Positions 1 to 11,004 of a DNA stretch of 64,000 nucleotides are shown here, piece by piece; position 1 is the first letter of the stretch; every line of letters begins with the position of its first letter. The DNA is from Prostheceraeus crozeri (lineage: Eukaryota > Platyhelminthes > Polycladida > Euryleptidae), in assembly GCA_907163375.1 (NCBI GenBank), contig CAJQUW010002095.1:62001-126000 (forward strand), in the 5' to 3' direction. The notes under the pieces are model-generated. The model had not been told where the DNA came from. It saw only the letters and a list, made by a program, of their open reading frames with translations, and made no database searches. The translations under genes and the position numbers were made by a program.

Positions 1-1
1 T

Positions 2-538
2 TCCGTCTATCCTAGTATTCCCCTAGAACTAGCACTGGAAGTAGTCAATAACTTTGCTCGTAAACATTGGTCCCAAATTGATAATCTCGGATTATCCCCA
101 GATAATTTTGAAAAATGTCTAAAATTTATAACTTACAATTATGAAATTTCTTTTGATAATAAAGTCTATTTGCAAGTTAGTGGAGTTCCTATGGGAACTC
201 ATTACGCTCCTCCTTTCGCTGTAATTTTTATGGATTATATAGAGAATACGACGCTAACAGCCTTACGGAAAAATAACATTAGACCTCAGTTTTATAGACG
301 ATATATCGATGATATCGTGATGGGCCCATTTCCGAACGAAGCAAAAATATTCGATGAAATTATTAAGGCCTTCAACTCGGTGACCGAATCTATAAATTTC
401 ACTTTAGAAGTACCAAATAAATCACTGAACTTTTTAGATGTAACCATTTGGATTGAAAATCTTATATATAAAATGCAAAACGCCGACAAACTCCTCCTAA
501 ACCATGAAACTTTACGCCAATATGATACTACCATTTAA
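2..538 (+). CDS. Reverse transcriptase fragment of Penelope-like element
   Basis: The frame is open from the window edge to 538. It begins within an RT core (VYPSIPLELALEVV), continues through QVSGVPMGTHYAPPFAVIFM, a typical Penelope RT block, and reaches the catalytic YRRYIDDIV box (about 295-320), the YxDD motif that binds metal. NKSLNFLDVTIW follows, as expected for the RT palm end. After LLNHETLRQYD the frame stops and the thumb region is not readable. The N-terminus lies left of the window. This is a fragment, not a functional gene; family assignment is firm. Confidence 0.85.
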   Translation, partial: SVYPSIPLELALEVVNNFARKHWSQIDNLGLSPDNFEKCLKFITYNYEISFDNKVYLQVSGVPMGTHYAPPFAVIFMDYIENTTLTALRKNNIRPQFYRRYIDDIVMGPFPNEAKIFDEIIKAFNSVTESINFTLEVPNKSLNFLDVTIWIENLIYKMQNADKLLLNHETLRQYDTTI

Positions 539-885
539 TAGAACAAAAAATTTGTAGTTAAAACCGCCCGGTCTCATTTCCCTAAGTATCATAATTACAG
601 AGAAAAGTAGACTTTTGTGTAAATTTTTACCGAAAAAATATTAATTACACAAGTAACTACATTAAATTTACAAATGAACTCCTCATTTGCTTTAAAAAAT
701 TGCCTCGCTAGACATGCGTCTCATTGATTCTAATGTTTCACGACGGATTCAGCAACAGCCAATGAGAACGCGATCTAAATGGTAAGACAGCCAATCAGTG
801 TAGGCGAATGAGTTGGTAAACTTGATTAGCAACAATGTGCATACATACAATGTGCACTGTCTTAATTTAACATACTTATGCATAT

Positions 886-1688
886 AAATCCTGGACGAAG
901 TCCGGGGCCTTACTAGTAATGTCATAAATTACAAGCATTATACTAAAGAAATTAGTTCAGATAATTGCTTAAATAAAAATAGCTGGGTGCCAAACCACAT
1001 TAAAACGAATTTTGTGATAAATTCAATCAGCACTGCAAACGAGAGATGCAATTTAGCATCTGACCAGATAGAAGCAACAGACAAAGTAAAGAAAAAATTA
1101 AAAGGAAATGGCTACAGTGATAGAGATTTGAACTGCAGTCGCAAAAATAGAAGAAAAAAGCGCAATCATGATAAAAAGCGAGTTTGCAATCTACAGATGC
1201 CCTTCGCTAGTGATGGTCTAAATAGAAAAATAAACAGTCTAGTTCAAAAATATGACCTTCATATAAATGTAGTAAATAATAGTAGGCTTAGTAAAAAATT
1301 AAAAGATATTTTTCAGATAAAGAAAAATAGGAACAAGCACGAAAATTGTGATGTGTGTGCCAGTTTGCCGATGGAATTTGATTGCAGTGTGAGCAATGTT
1401 GTCTATGAATTCGTTTGTAAAAAGTGTGATGGTAATTATATAGGCAAGACTTGTAGGAACTTTAGAGCTCGATACTTAGAACACAACCGCAGCATTAGGC
1501 ATAAGGATGACAGGAGTGCGCTGAGCGTCCATGTTCGTGAATGTGAGTGTGATGGTATTGAAGATTTTGATGTCAATATTCTTGAATGCGTGAAGAGACC
1601 GCTTGATATTGCGTTGTTAGAAGCTCGTTGGATTAAGCGTAGAAGACCGGTGTTGAATCGATGTGATGAGCTGTATGAATGGTATTAA
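886..1688 (+). CDS. GIY-YIG endonuclease domain of Penelope-like element
   Basis: An open frame runs from about 886; no ATG occurs until well inside it, and a GTG at 987 is only a convenient marker, so this is the continuation of a longer polyprotein. It has a basic linker (RKNRRKKRNHDKKR), a cysteine pair (ENCDVC) as in the CCHH motif of these linkers, and a GIY-YIG domain: VVYEFVCKKC, then NYIGKTCRNFRARYLEH with the catalytic Arg, and ALLEARWIKRRRPVLN with the metal-binding Glu. In Penelope-like elements this domain nicks the target DNA to prime reverse transcription. The domain looks intact, although the element as a whole is broken. Confidence 0.85.
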
Positions 1689-1752
1689 ATGGTCACACCG
1701 CATAGATGTCTGAAGTATATAAAACCACTTGTAACTGCAGTTGATGCCAAAA

Positions 1753-1786
1753 CTCGTTGATAAAGGGTCGGGACCCGAAACGTCCG
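1753..1786 (+). ncRNA. Hammerhead-ribozyme-like motif in Penelope tail
   Basis: The pattern TTGATAA, GGGTC-GG-GACCC hairpin, GAAAC, GTCC matches the order of a hammerhead core (CUGAnGA, stem II, GAAAC). The first box departs from consensus at two positions. Penelope-like elements are known to carry hammerhead motifs in their terminal regions. Activity is unlikely given the substitutions. Confidence 0.55.
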
Positions 1787-2082
1787 AGTAGAAAACACAC
1801 GTTGTTCTTATTCAATTTATTCAATTTTACTTATCGGCAAAAACTAAACGGAGTGATAACCGGATTTTATTGTACAGTACATAATGGAAAGGTCTTCTGG
1901 TGTGAAGGGCGGGTACGAGGGATCAGTTACTTCTGCAGGTGTGACTCCCTATTGTTAAGACTTGATGAAAAGATTCCCTTTCATATCATGTGCTAATTGA
2001 TTTGACATGCTTGGACAGTGATGTTTGAAAGTTAATTGACGATGTATATATCTTATCTCAGATGTGAAGAATAACACAATTG

Positions 2083-2127
2083 CCTGAAGATGCCTGTAAG
2101 ACGCAGGTGAAAGGCCTTGCAAAAACT
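2083..2127 (+). repeat. Penelope-tail relic with hammerhead-like fold
   Basis: CCTGAAGATGCCTG, a short loop, CAGGTGAAAGGC: a stem-loop between a CTGAAGA box and a GAAA box, the layout seen in the 3' ends of Penelope-like elements. No coding part is attached. It may be the tail of the neighbouring element or a separate truncated insertion. Confidence 0.45.
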
Positions 2128-2129
2128 GT

Positions 2130-3785
2130 TGGTTTTTATTACGTGGTTTCTGTTCGGAAGCTTAGTGCTATTTTATCGATTAAGTATGACCACGTTGAAC
2201 AATTACTTAGACAATGCCTACGGACAGGGGCATCGAGATGTATTTCGCCTTTGGGAGAAAGAGAATATACGCGTCACAAAGAAGATTTATTCCATGCAGT
2301 CTTTGTCTTGTTGAACAACAAGCAGGGAAAGCAGAACAATTTATCTTTTTCTGGACAACCACAAAGCCAGACTTTTCTATTCTACATTTCAGAATGAAAC
2401 GTCCGTTCGTACGTCTTCTCCCTTGATGACATTTTCAAGGTGGGGCAATGTCTTCCAAGATTAATTATTTCCATCTTTTCATTGAAGGGAAGCGAAGAAA
2501 ATTTGATATTAAGCAACTTTTTCACTTCCATGTTCCACTGAACTCGACACTCGACGTCAGACGTGAAAGACAATGATGCTTTCAATACCGTTTAGCGCAA
2601 TCCTACATCCCTCTGCGCAACAGACCACAGCTGTATGCACTGTTTACATCTCGCTGCGTCATCACCTTGGAGCAGTGGGCGGAAAAGCGAACAGCCCCAA
2701 CAAGTGGTAACATAGCGCGCTGAACACAATGCATACTCGGCATACAAACAACGAACGAACATTCATGACAAGATCTTTGTTATTGCTGCTGCACAGGCGA
2801 AAAGCGTTTGTAATTTCTTCCGCCCAACTTCTAAAAATAAAGATCGCTCACCGCTCTCATGCGCTGAATGCACAGATATGTGGTTGAATATAAGCGCATG
2901 CTATTGCTATTATTAGGAAATGATGCCAATAAGAAGCTGATTTTGACATAAACTATCGTCATTTATCAGTGGATTCATTCCATTCGCTTCCAAAATATAT
3001 TGATGCGTATTTCATCGAATCGTATGAGTAGGCTGTGCCCACTCAGCCTACCCTGAATGCACGTCACTGGTACCACATACAATTCTGTATATTCCGTAAT
3101 AGGCAGTTATCCATATTTTGCCTAATAACAAAAACATACACTGCAGCCAAGCCGGCCACTATCGTTTTCATAGAGTGCGTCTTGCAGTAAGGGGTACAAG
3201 ATAAAAAAAGGATCACATACTCGTACTTGTTTGTGGAATAGCCTGCTAATGTTATGATGCATTACCACCTCAAACTCGACTTGAGGAAAAGACTGCTCTT
3301 AAAATGAAAGATTAGCTTCCATCATGCTGATCTTCTCTTATTGACTTCAACGTCTCCAATTGATGGTCGTGAAAAGGAGTGTGTTAGCTGTATTATAACA
3401 TGTTTTCTTTTCCGTAAGTGAGCACCATGGCGCATGATGCAAGATTGTCTTCTTTACAGCACTCATTTTGACATGTCTCAAAGTTTGTCAGTTAATCATC
3501 TGGATTTCATTTCGTGTGTTTTCTTTTAGGCTCTTGGCTTTGAAACGTATGCACTCTCAAAAATATGATCAAAGAAAAAAATCTGAGGGAGACAAATCTG
3601 GGGATCTCGGAGGCCACAAGAACTTGCATCCTCCAGATATGATGCGATGTTCAAAAGTTTCAATGTCTCATTAGCACTGTGACACGTTGCATCAACTTGC
3701 TGAAACCATGAAGCAGCTTGATTTGGCAATGTATTAACTCAGTGGGATGAGAGAGGTCATTTGTATTGATAAAATACTTTTTATT
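2130..3785. other. No recognisable feature
   Basis: Short open frames only, none with a family signature. The sequence is mixed-composition AT-rich DNA with no terminal repeats or RNA gene that I can identify. Confidence 0.5.
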
Positions 3786-3787
3786 AG

Positions 3788-3829
3788 GTCGAATCCTTTC
3801 GGACACACCAAGCGACCATCATCAGGTAC
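3788..3829 (-). repeat. Penelope-tail relic (hammerhead-like), reverse strand
   Basis: Read on the minus strand it is CCTGATGATGGTCGC, TTGGTGTGTCC, GAAAGGATTCGAC: a perfect CTGATGA box followed by a GAAA box. This is the common 3'-end motif of Penelope-like elements in animal genomes. No reverse transcriptase is left next to it, so it is a 5'-truncated or decayed copy. Confidence 0.5.
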
Positions 3830-3834
3830 AAACA

Positions 3835-5260
3835 AGCAAGCACTAAACTGAACATCAGCAAGTCATGCCATAATGCTGAACAAGAGTCATGTGGAACAGG
3901 ACGGCAAAGCATAGAATTAATCTCGTTACGTATGCAATAATAATAGATAAAATGACTACTGTTAAAATGAGAAGTAGACGAGAATTGTTCATAAAATATC
4001 AAAAGAATCAAAAGAAATAACTAGCTAAAAACTCCACAAGTCACTCAAAGAATGCTTCACACGATTGTAAGAACTAAATTTCTTTGTCCGCAGGACTTCT
4101 TTCACCATCCTCTTTCTCCACTATTTGCATACACTAACTTCCCTGATGAGCTCCACACAAGTTGAAATATGCTTCGTCTGTCACTATCAGCGAAGTGAAG
4201 TTGTCCTCTACCAAAAAACTCAAGTTGTTGGTTTGTTCACTTATTCATTATCAAAAATTGACAAGTAAGCCTATCAAAGATCAACGGGATTTGAAAAAGA
4301 ATACTTTTTAAATTGTGACTTTCACGTACGTCTCAAGATACAGATGATGTGAAGTTTCGTTGTCATTTTACATAGAAAAATGCATGGTGAACAATGAACA
4401 AGCATGACAGTCCATCATGACCTCTGTATTTTCTAAGAAACAGTGGATGTGATGTTTTTCAAGCGTCAAATGCCATCCAAATTTGCAATTAACTAATGAT
4501 TTTATGCACGTGCAAGAACGTACGGACATGGCCAATGCACAAGAAGACGCTTTAGTCTTCAATTTGTTATTAACGATCAGCACCATCGACATGAAATTCC
4601 TACACGACTTTTGACGGACCCATATTTAGTGACATTATTATTATTAATAATAGTGATCGGTATACTCATTTAATGCCGAAAAAATCAAATTTATCGAAAG
4701 AAGGGTGTAATCGTCCCATACACTAGCACTTCAGATGTCAAGATTGCGCTTAAATTGCCGTGAAATTACTTTTATTTCTTGTCATTGGGTAAACGAATGT
4801 ATAGGGAAAAGGAGAGAAGATACATTTTGTCATTAGACATGAATTTGTTTTATCCTTCTGAAGTTTTTTCATAGATTCCCATAGTAGAGTATTGATTGCA
4901 TATTTGCAGCATAATTTGCATGCTTCATTTTGGTGCTAATTAGCATCCATGCTAACCGATTTTGATTTAAAATTACTCTTTTTTATCAAAAATGGCGACA
5001 TTTTCGATTCACTTTAAATTTCACAACGCGGACACCTGCATGGCAAGCTTTTGACAATCAGGACGTGTTATCACTTTCTTCGCACAAAATCTAGAAAATT
5101 GTTGTAGTTAAGGAAATTGATCAGTCGATGACAAAATTCCAATACATCATTTAACCTAAAGACTAACTCAATAACACTGCATGCTGTCTATCCCAAATGT
5201 TTGATAAAAGTAACTTATGCATCTCAACCTGTTTGCTATGGAATCACATCCACTAATTAG
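3835..5260. other. No recognisable feature
   Basis: AT-rich intergenic sequence. I see no family signature, inverted ends or structured RNA. Confidence 0.5.
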
Positions 5261-5264
5261 CGGA

Positions 5265-5462
5265 TGAATATACATGACGCATTGGTGTTAACTTAAAATA
5301 GAAAGATAGCATTTTCAGAATTAGCAGCATTAATTCGCCACTATATTTGGATCCAGTTTCCGCATGTTTGAAATTGGCCACCGATAATCAGATCACGTAA
5401 ACTGGATAGATATATAAATAAAGCCTTCCATGACCTGTGTTCTCCACTATCTCAAGGTGAAC
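5265..5462 (+). promoter_or_regulatory. Conserved promoter of the secreted-peptide family, copy 1
   Basis: A TATA box (TATAAATA, 5413-5420) lies 43 bases before the ATG. The region from about 5335 is clearly alignable with the promoter at 35.0-35.15 kb: both have CACTAT..TTGGA, TTTCCGCAYGTTTG, a GATAAT site, CACGTAAACT and GATATATAAATA followed by GCCTTC. Conservation of spacing and order indicates common descent of the whole promoter and not just the coding part. Confidence 0.65.
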
Positions 5463-5669
5463 ATGTATCTTATTCTTCTTACACTCTGTCTCTGTTTACA
5501 TGGTTCAGCTTCATTCACAATCAGGGTTGGTGACCTGACAGGGTATGATCAGAGAAGACTGATGCCTGAAAGGAGGGTCGTCATACAGTAGCTGATGACG
5601 TGGATGAGATCGATAAAGAATGATGACGGGATTCCTCAGACAATGAAAAAGCAATCGTACGTCCCTTGA
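5463..5669 (+). pseudogene. Secreted cationic peptide gene, broken copy
   Basis: Starts MYLILLTLCLCLHGSAS, a typical signal peptide, followed by QRRLMPERR and later MRSIKNDDGIP and MKK. These line up with SRRKLTPAQ, VRSIKRVKNDRRIP and LKK in the gene at 40425-40721 and with DRRKLTHEK and VVKNN in the gene at 35184-35510. The frame looks broken, by about one change, and the C-terminal basic helix is shortened relative to the paralogues. An AATAAA signal stands at 5754-5759. The promoter is still recognisable, so loss looks fairly recent. Function of the family is unknown. Confidence 0.65.
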
Positions 5670-5769
5670 TTGAAAATGACTTCCAAACTGCTCCAGAAAT
5701 GCATTCTTTCCATTTCACTCCCTTCTTAACATGAGTTTGTCCAATTACTTGGAAATAAACTCTTGAATT

Positions 5770-7150
5770 TTGAATTTTGATTAGAAGAGCCAGGAGGATT
5801 ATTGCCTCTTGTTAAGGTGATACAATCCAATAAACCAACACCAATTCAAAAGGAGAAGCTTTGAAATGTTCTGAAGATCAAATCTTCCTACGATTCCTAT
5901 CGAAACATTCGGTGACCTTTTCAAGGATGATGCTATTAATCTGATGTAGTCAATAAATCAGGTATTATAAGTATAATAATAAAGTAGGTATACTCAGGAT
6001 GTATTGTTTATCAAAAATAATGTGAATATAATTTGCATTAAGCTTAAATTGCAAACTATTAGTCTCCGCCACAGAGTCGGTGGTCAGCAGTTATTTAGTT
6101 TTCGAGAATTGGTGTCAATTGTGTGCTCAACCACAAGCACATAATTAGATTCATCTGCGCGCGCTTCGCAAACCGAAGTAGATAAACAAAATATTTAATT
6201 CTGTGACCACAAGCGCTTCCGCATCCATTTATTGGCAGTGTCTGCACTCGTCGCCCTGATTTTGAGCGGTCAGTGTCAACACAAATGCAATCATGTCGGA
6301 TTGTCAGCTATCTTTACTATCCGACTTCTATGGCTCAAACATTGCATATCAATGTAAAATCAGATGCAAACGTCGACATGAGTCCTGGACTTCCTTTGGT
6401 AGCCTAGAATAGCTGATGTGACATAGTTTGTCAAGCAGCAACTGGCAACCACATTCACTATAAATGAAGAAAGACAGTCATGATGAGGAATTGTGATAAT
6501 AGTGAAAAAATAAATATAATGATTATTGCCATATTATTTCTACTACGTTAATAGTAGGTCTAATAATAGCAGCACCGTTATCATAAATACGTTATTGTTA
6601 TTATTATGATAAATTTGCTTTGTAAAATAAGTTTCAATGATTATGTTGATGAATGTTAAAAAGTTTCAATAATAAGTTTTTTCAATAGTAGTCGTGGTTA
6701 CGTACAGCACTCTCAGATGAGAGTAAAAACGCATGTCATTGACCATAATTTGTTTAATGCTAAATTCGACATGAACTGCACAGCAATTACATTAACAGCG
6801 CATTGCATCTTTCATACAATTGGCGGAGCAATCCAATTCTTCTGTTACAGAAACCAACGTAAGAAATGTTTAACAGCATATGTTGACTGTTATAACTCAG
6901 AAGAAGACGTTAAGCACGAGTGACTCATAATTTTAAATTTTCAAATATATGATTCATTTGGAAAGCTTTTGATTGCATGATTTATTCAACAAAACTCAAA
7001 CTTCAATTTATCTAATATTTTCATTTTACGGCATAACAAATGAAAATGAGAAATAAAAAAAAGAAAAAATGAAATAGAAATCACAATTAAGCTCAAACAC
7101 GAATTATAAATTGGTCTGCAGCTCGAGTCATAATTAGATTATTCCTAATA
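5770..7150. other. No recognisable feature
   Basis: AT-rich sequence with short frames only. A stretch at 6490-6680 is rich in TTATTA/AATAAT simple sequence. No mobile-element ends found. Confidence 0.5.
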
Positions 7151-7151
7151 A

Positions 7152-7369
7152 GCATTTTTGTTTTTCCAAGAGAAAAGGAAAGAATACCAACCTTCTTGGT
7201 CACTCCTTTATAATTTTACGATCAATAAAATAATGAATTAAAAAATGTACAAACTGCCCAGAATTGTCGGCCATTGGCCTTCACGTGGTGCGTTAGTGTA
7301 CACGCAAAATTAAAAAGGAGTGACCAAGAAAGATGATATTTTTTCCTTTTCTCATGAAAAAACAAATGA
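7152..7369. mobile_element. Snap-back MITE (inverted repeat of about 70 bp arms)
   Basis: The left arm contains GAGAAAAGGAAA and TTGGTCACTCCTTTATAA. The right arm is its reverse complement with few mismatches (TTAAAAAGGAGTGACCAA, TTTCCTTTTCTC). The arms enclose about 75 bases and there is no coding capacity. This is the structure of a foldback miniature inverted-repeat element. Superfamily is unknown because target duplications are not clear. Confidence 0.6.
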
Positions 7370-7374
7370 ATGAA

Positions 7375-9055
7375 CTCCTGAAAAACTTGATCACCTGCAT
7401 CATAGACTTATATCTTTATGTTGCTGCTAACTGGAAAGCAAGTTGCTTAATGACATGAAGATTTTGCTCTTGAACTGATATAGAAGAATGCAAAATCAGT
7501 GAATTTCACGACATTTATCAACTATCTCAAGTCAAAGATGAAGATTGCATTTGTCCTGAAATATTTTACTATTGTATTATTTTCGACAATTATTACTCAT
7601 GTTTTGGAAAAGGTGTATTATGATATATTCACCTCATTCACCTCATATTCATGACATTCTCAGTAGCTTCAGTTGTAAAATTCATTTTTGTATAATTCTC
7701 AGAACTTATTAAGTAGTGGCGCCATCTTTACAAATGTAATCTACATTTTTTAATAATTTACATATTAAAATAATTCAAATGACAAGAACAATATTTGATC
7801 AATATTTGAATATTTGAACTAAAACATTTCTGACTTATTAGCCGTCATCAGTGCAAGCCTATAGTAACTCGGATGGAGATAAATATTCCTCCGAACTTCA
7901 GACTTTTGAAATTCAGAAAACTAAATTGACTTAAAAAGATTCTTATTACTTCTATGTGATCTAATAAAGTTGCACATCTGTATTTTGAAATGCTATCTAT
8001 GGTGTTGGTGACAAGATGAACTCAAAATGCAAATAAAAGTTCCCATTAGAAACAGTATATGAAGAAGTGTGTACCTTCCAGTTTGGATTTTGGGATTTGG
8101 TCAACCTTGGTTTTTTGGTAACCTGGGGGTACCTAAGATTGAAAATCCAAAATGAAGCGAATTGACCACCTAACAGGTTATAGGTTTCTCTAACCTGAAG
8201 AAGCAAAAGTTGATCCTTCCATAGATCATTGCTACAATAATTGATTCATATTAAGGTAATTGATGATCTCTTAATTGCATCTATAATTTCTGGAGTGAGT
8301 CAATATCGAAATTATGCTTTCCCGCAAATTCCCGATCGTTGTCCTTGCATGTTTCCCACTCATATGTATGTTGTCATATGTATCAATAGAGGTTCATATA
8401 TGTATCATTATATATGTGCTCATAATAATTAAAGCTCAAAATATAGGTCCACTAAATCTTAAGTAGTCCATGTTCAGAAGTAGAAAGATCTGTAGAATAT
8501 ACGTGTATTCTATATTATGACATGTTGTCTGAAGTCATCAACGAATCACTATCATTTTGGTATAGGATAAATCGCTATAATCCTCCAAGGAATCGCAAGA
8601 CCGCAAACCTAGATAGGAGCACGCGAAGAATATTTGCTTCCACTTGTCCTTCATAGCGTTTGCGATGTACCTGATAGAAGGAGTGTTGAAAAAGTTGACG
8701 TCGTGGAATTGAAGTGATAGTTGAGGTTCGGAGTTATAATTTTGAAGTTATCAAATAATGAAGGCAAGCTCGTGTGAAGGATGCCTAATAGCATAACTTC
8801 CTTCATCAAATTAGAGAAAAGTACAAAATGATTTTTCAGTGGAAACTAGAGTGGATGAGAAGGATAATAATCAAAATTCAGCAAGAAAGGTAATGCACTT
8901 GAAAAGTCCAACAGTGTGAGTATTTTGAATGCTTCATTGCGGAAAACGGATAAAAATGGATTAAGATGGTCACAACTTGCAATGACCATGATAGTTATAA
9001 CAACGACAATAATTGGCCGCATCTTGTCTAAATTGTCTAAATACATTTCAAACAG
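7375..9055. other. No recognisable feature
   Basis: AT-rich intergenic sequence. Short frames without signatures, no clear repeats. Confidence 0.5.
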
Positions 9056-9059
9056 TTAA

Positions 9060-10003
9060 GGCTGGTTCACATTGAAAATCGTTGAAGTTTGACGCTGACG
9101 CGGTGCTTTGATGCTAGACGCTTGCGATAGACGCACCGCCAATCGCTGGCGTTTTTGAAAAGTTAACCGATGACTAATGACTTGCGTCAGCGTTGTTCTG
9201 TGCACATTGATGTTATCGACGCGCTTCAAATTAGAGCGCCATAATAATCATGTCTGGTTTCAACGTTGGACTTGTGCTTTTGCTAACTTTGAGACACAAA
9301 GTTGTGCAGAGAAGAAAAAGAAGATTCTGGGTCAAGAGAATCTTCATGATGCGCGAAGAATTATGAGAATTTCGACTTGTCATGCAGATGCATGATAATG
9401 ACGAAGAAATGTTTTTTCGTTACACCCGAATGAGTCCAAGACGATTTGATTATCTACTGAAATTGGTGGAACCGTATATTGCTTATATTGACCGAGAAAA
9501 CCAATTTGCCCTGCTGAATGTCTAGCAGTAAAGTATATCATTTAGTTTCAGGATGGGTCGTTCAACGGTGAACAACATCATCTATGAAACTTGTGAAGCA
9601 ATTTACTCAGCTTTGAACGAAGTATATTTGAAGTTGCCATCTAGAACTAATTATGAGAAAATATCGAAAGACTACTGGTTGACACGGAATTTTCCCAGTT
9701 GCTTGGGAGCATCGATGGGAAGCATTGCGTAATACAAGCTCTAATGTCTACTGGAAGTGAATATTTTAATTACAAACATATGTTTAGCATCGTTTTACTG
9801 ACTATTGTCGATGTTGATTATTGTTTTACAGTTATCGATGTCGGAGCACCTGATCGACCAGGTGATGGAGGTGTTTTGAAAACATCAAGAATTGAACAAT
9901 CTCTCGAATCGTGTAATTTTAATTTACCTGATAAAGCCGTTACCGGACACTAATATAATTTCTCCTCATGCTTTGGTTGGCGATGAAGCCTTTCCGTTGA
10001 CAA
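9060..10003 (+). mobile_element. PIF/Harbinger transposon relic with transposase remnants
   Basis: The left end reads TAA then GGCTGGTTCACATTG, matching a Harbinger terminal repeat next to a 3-bp TAA target site. Transposase pieces follow on the plus strand: NDEEMFFRYTRMSPRRFDYLL (9395-9460), GRSTVNNIIYETCEAIYSAL (about 9555-9620), then LGSIDGKHCVIQA, STGSEYFNYK and FTVIDVGAPDRPGDGGVLKT (9699-9953), which carry the first two catalytic Asp positions, and finally ALVGDEAFPLTT. The C-terminal part with the third catalytic residue is missing. The frame is shifted several times. The cut at about 10003 abuts an oppositely oriented MADF remnant. Confidence 0.75.
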
Positions 10004-10131
10004 CCGAGGATTTTCCCAATTGACGCATTTTCCTTTTTTTCATTACCTTTATAGTCCGGAAGGGTGAAATCATGCAGGAAACCGTATTTTCGAACTTCTT
10101 CGATAAATTTTCCACACAAGTCCATGCTCAT
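10004..10131 (-). pseudogene. MADF-domain remnant, likely second Harbinger protein
   Basis: On the minus strand: MDLCGKFIEEVRKYGFLHDF, TLPDYKGNEKKENA, IGKIL. This matches the MADF domain pattern (LI..V..YP.LYD...PDYK...K..AW..I). Harbinger transposons encode a SANT/MADF-type DNA-binding protein besides the transposase, often in opposite orientation, so it fits the neighbouring relic. The Trp expected after ENA is absent, and the reading frame beyond IGKIL runs into antisense transposase sequence, so the joint at 10003 is a deletion junction. Confidence 0.6.
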
Positions 10132-10449
10132 GATCGCCGCAAAAGTAGAAATGATTTCTATACCCTAGCATTGAACGCGGCGTCAAGTATTTTGACAACT
10201 TACCGATATCATTCGACCTTGACTTCCTTTCTTCAATGCTACGTCTCAGCGCAGCGTTATATAAAGGCCTTTTACAAGTTACACCTTTTCTCAAAGAGCA
10301 GCCAGTGGTGCGATAAGCGTCTTTCTCAAAACCTCATTATTCAATTGAAGCTTCATAAATGTGGTATCTAGGATAATTCGTGGCAGGAAATGTGGTAGCA
10401 TAACTATGGCAAGTACAGCTATGCATAAAAACGGCATCCAATGCAACTT

Positions 10450-11000
10450 AGCAACAAATAGGCCTATGAATGAAAACGATGGTCCTTCCATTAATCTCGC
10501 TATCTCTCGCAAAAGCTCGTTGCGCCCAGGTCCTTGACACAACGCTGTCACCTTCTTCTGCCTTTGCACTCTACTTACTAATGGTGATCTTTACGCTTTT
10601 AACAACGACTTTAACAAGAAATTTGCTCACCGATGGAGCAACGAAACCGCGGCATCCCACTTCAATGGGCATTAGCTCACATTTGCTAATGAATCCCTTG
10701 CTTCGGAATCCCTTCGGCAACTTATTCATATTTGGCAGCTTTCACCTTATGGGCATCCTCAATGCTATCTTCCCAGGGAACATTCTCCTCCCTATCGCGT
10801 CGATCAACACTAGGCCAAGCCGTTGGTCAGATAAGGATAATTCATCTGGCAGCTGTATTTCCTTTCGAACTTCCCACTTCCGCGGAACAGATTGAGACAC
10901 ATGAGGAGACTTTCGTCTCTTTGTTTGACGACTCGGCACAAAGTCAATTTCCGTTACATACTTGGAGGGCATCGCTGCATTCAGGACTGCTTCCACAATT
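10450..11000 (-). pseudogene. Non-LTR retrotransposon C-terminal fragment (endonuclease-like tail)
   Basis: On the minus strand pieces match the region found downstream of RT in a widespread group of animal LINEs: SQSVPRKWEVRKEIQLPDEL, SDQRLGLVLI, then VPWEDSIEDAHKVKAAKYE, LMPIEVGCRGFVAPSVSKFL and a basic end. The usual family pattern is RPD-x-VL, then ELTVPWE...KRAKY, then EVGCRGF. Several frameshifts and stops separate the pieces. Its 3' end lies near 10450. It abuts the Harbinger/MADF relic without a clear boundary. Confidence 0.55.
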
Positions 11001-11004
11001 GCTC

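Larger units (their letters stand above)
1..1850 (+). mobile_element. Penelope-like retroelement, damaged, cut by left window edge
   Basis: One element in the usual Penelope order: reverse transcriptase (2-538), an unreadable stretch (540-885), a linker plus GIY-YIG endonuclease frame (886-1688), then a tail with a hammerhead-like motif (1753-1786). The distance from the RT YIDD motif to the GIY-YIG domain (about 370 codons) fits one element rather than two. Penelope-like elements move by target-primed reverse transcription. The middle of the coding region has lost its frame, so this copy is inactive. Its left end is outside the window and its right end is not sharply defined. Confidence 0.85.

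Noticed and set aside
844-920. Hairpin CTGGACGAAGTCCGGGG as a second hammerhead
   Set aside because: It has a good hairpin but lacks the CTGATGA and GAAAC boxes in the right order.
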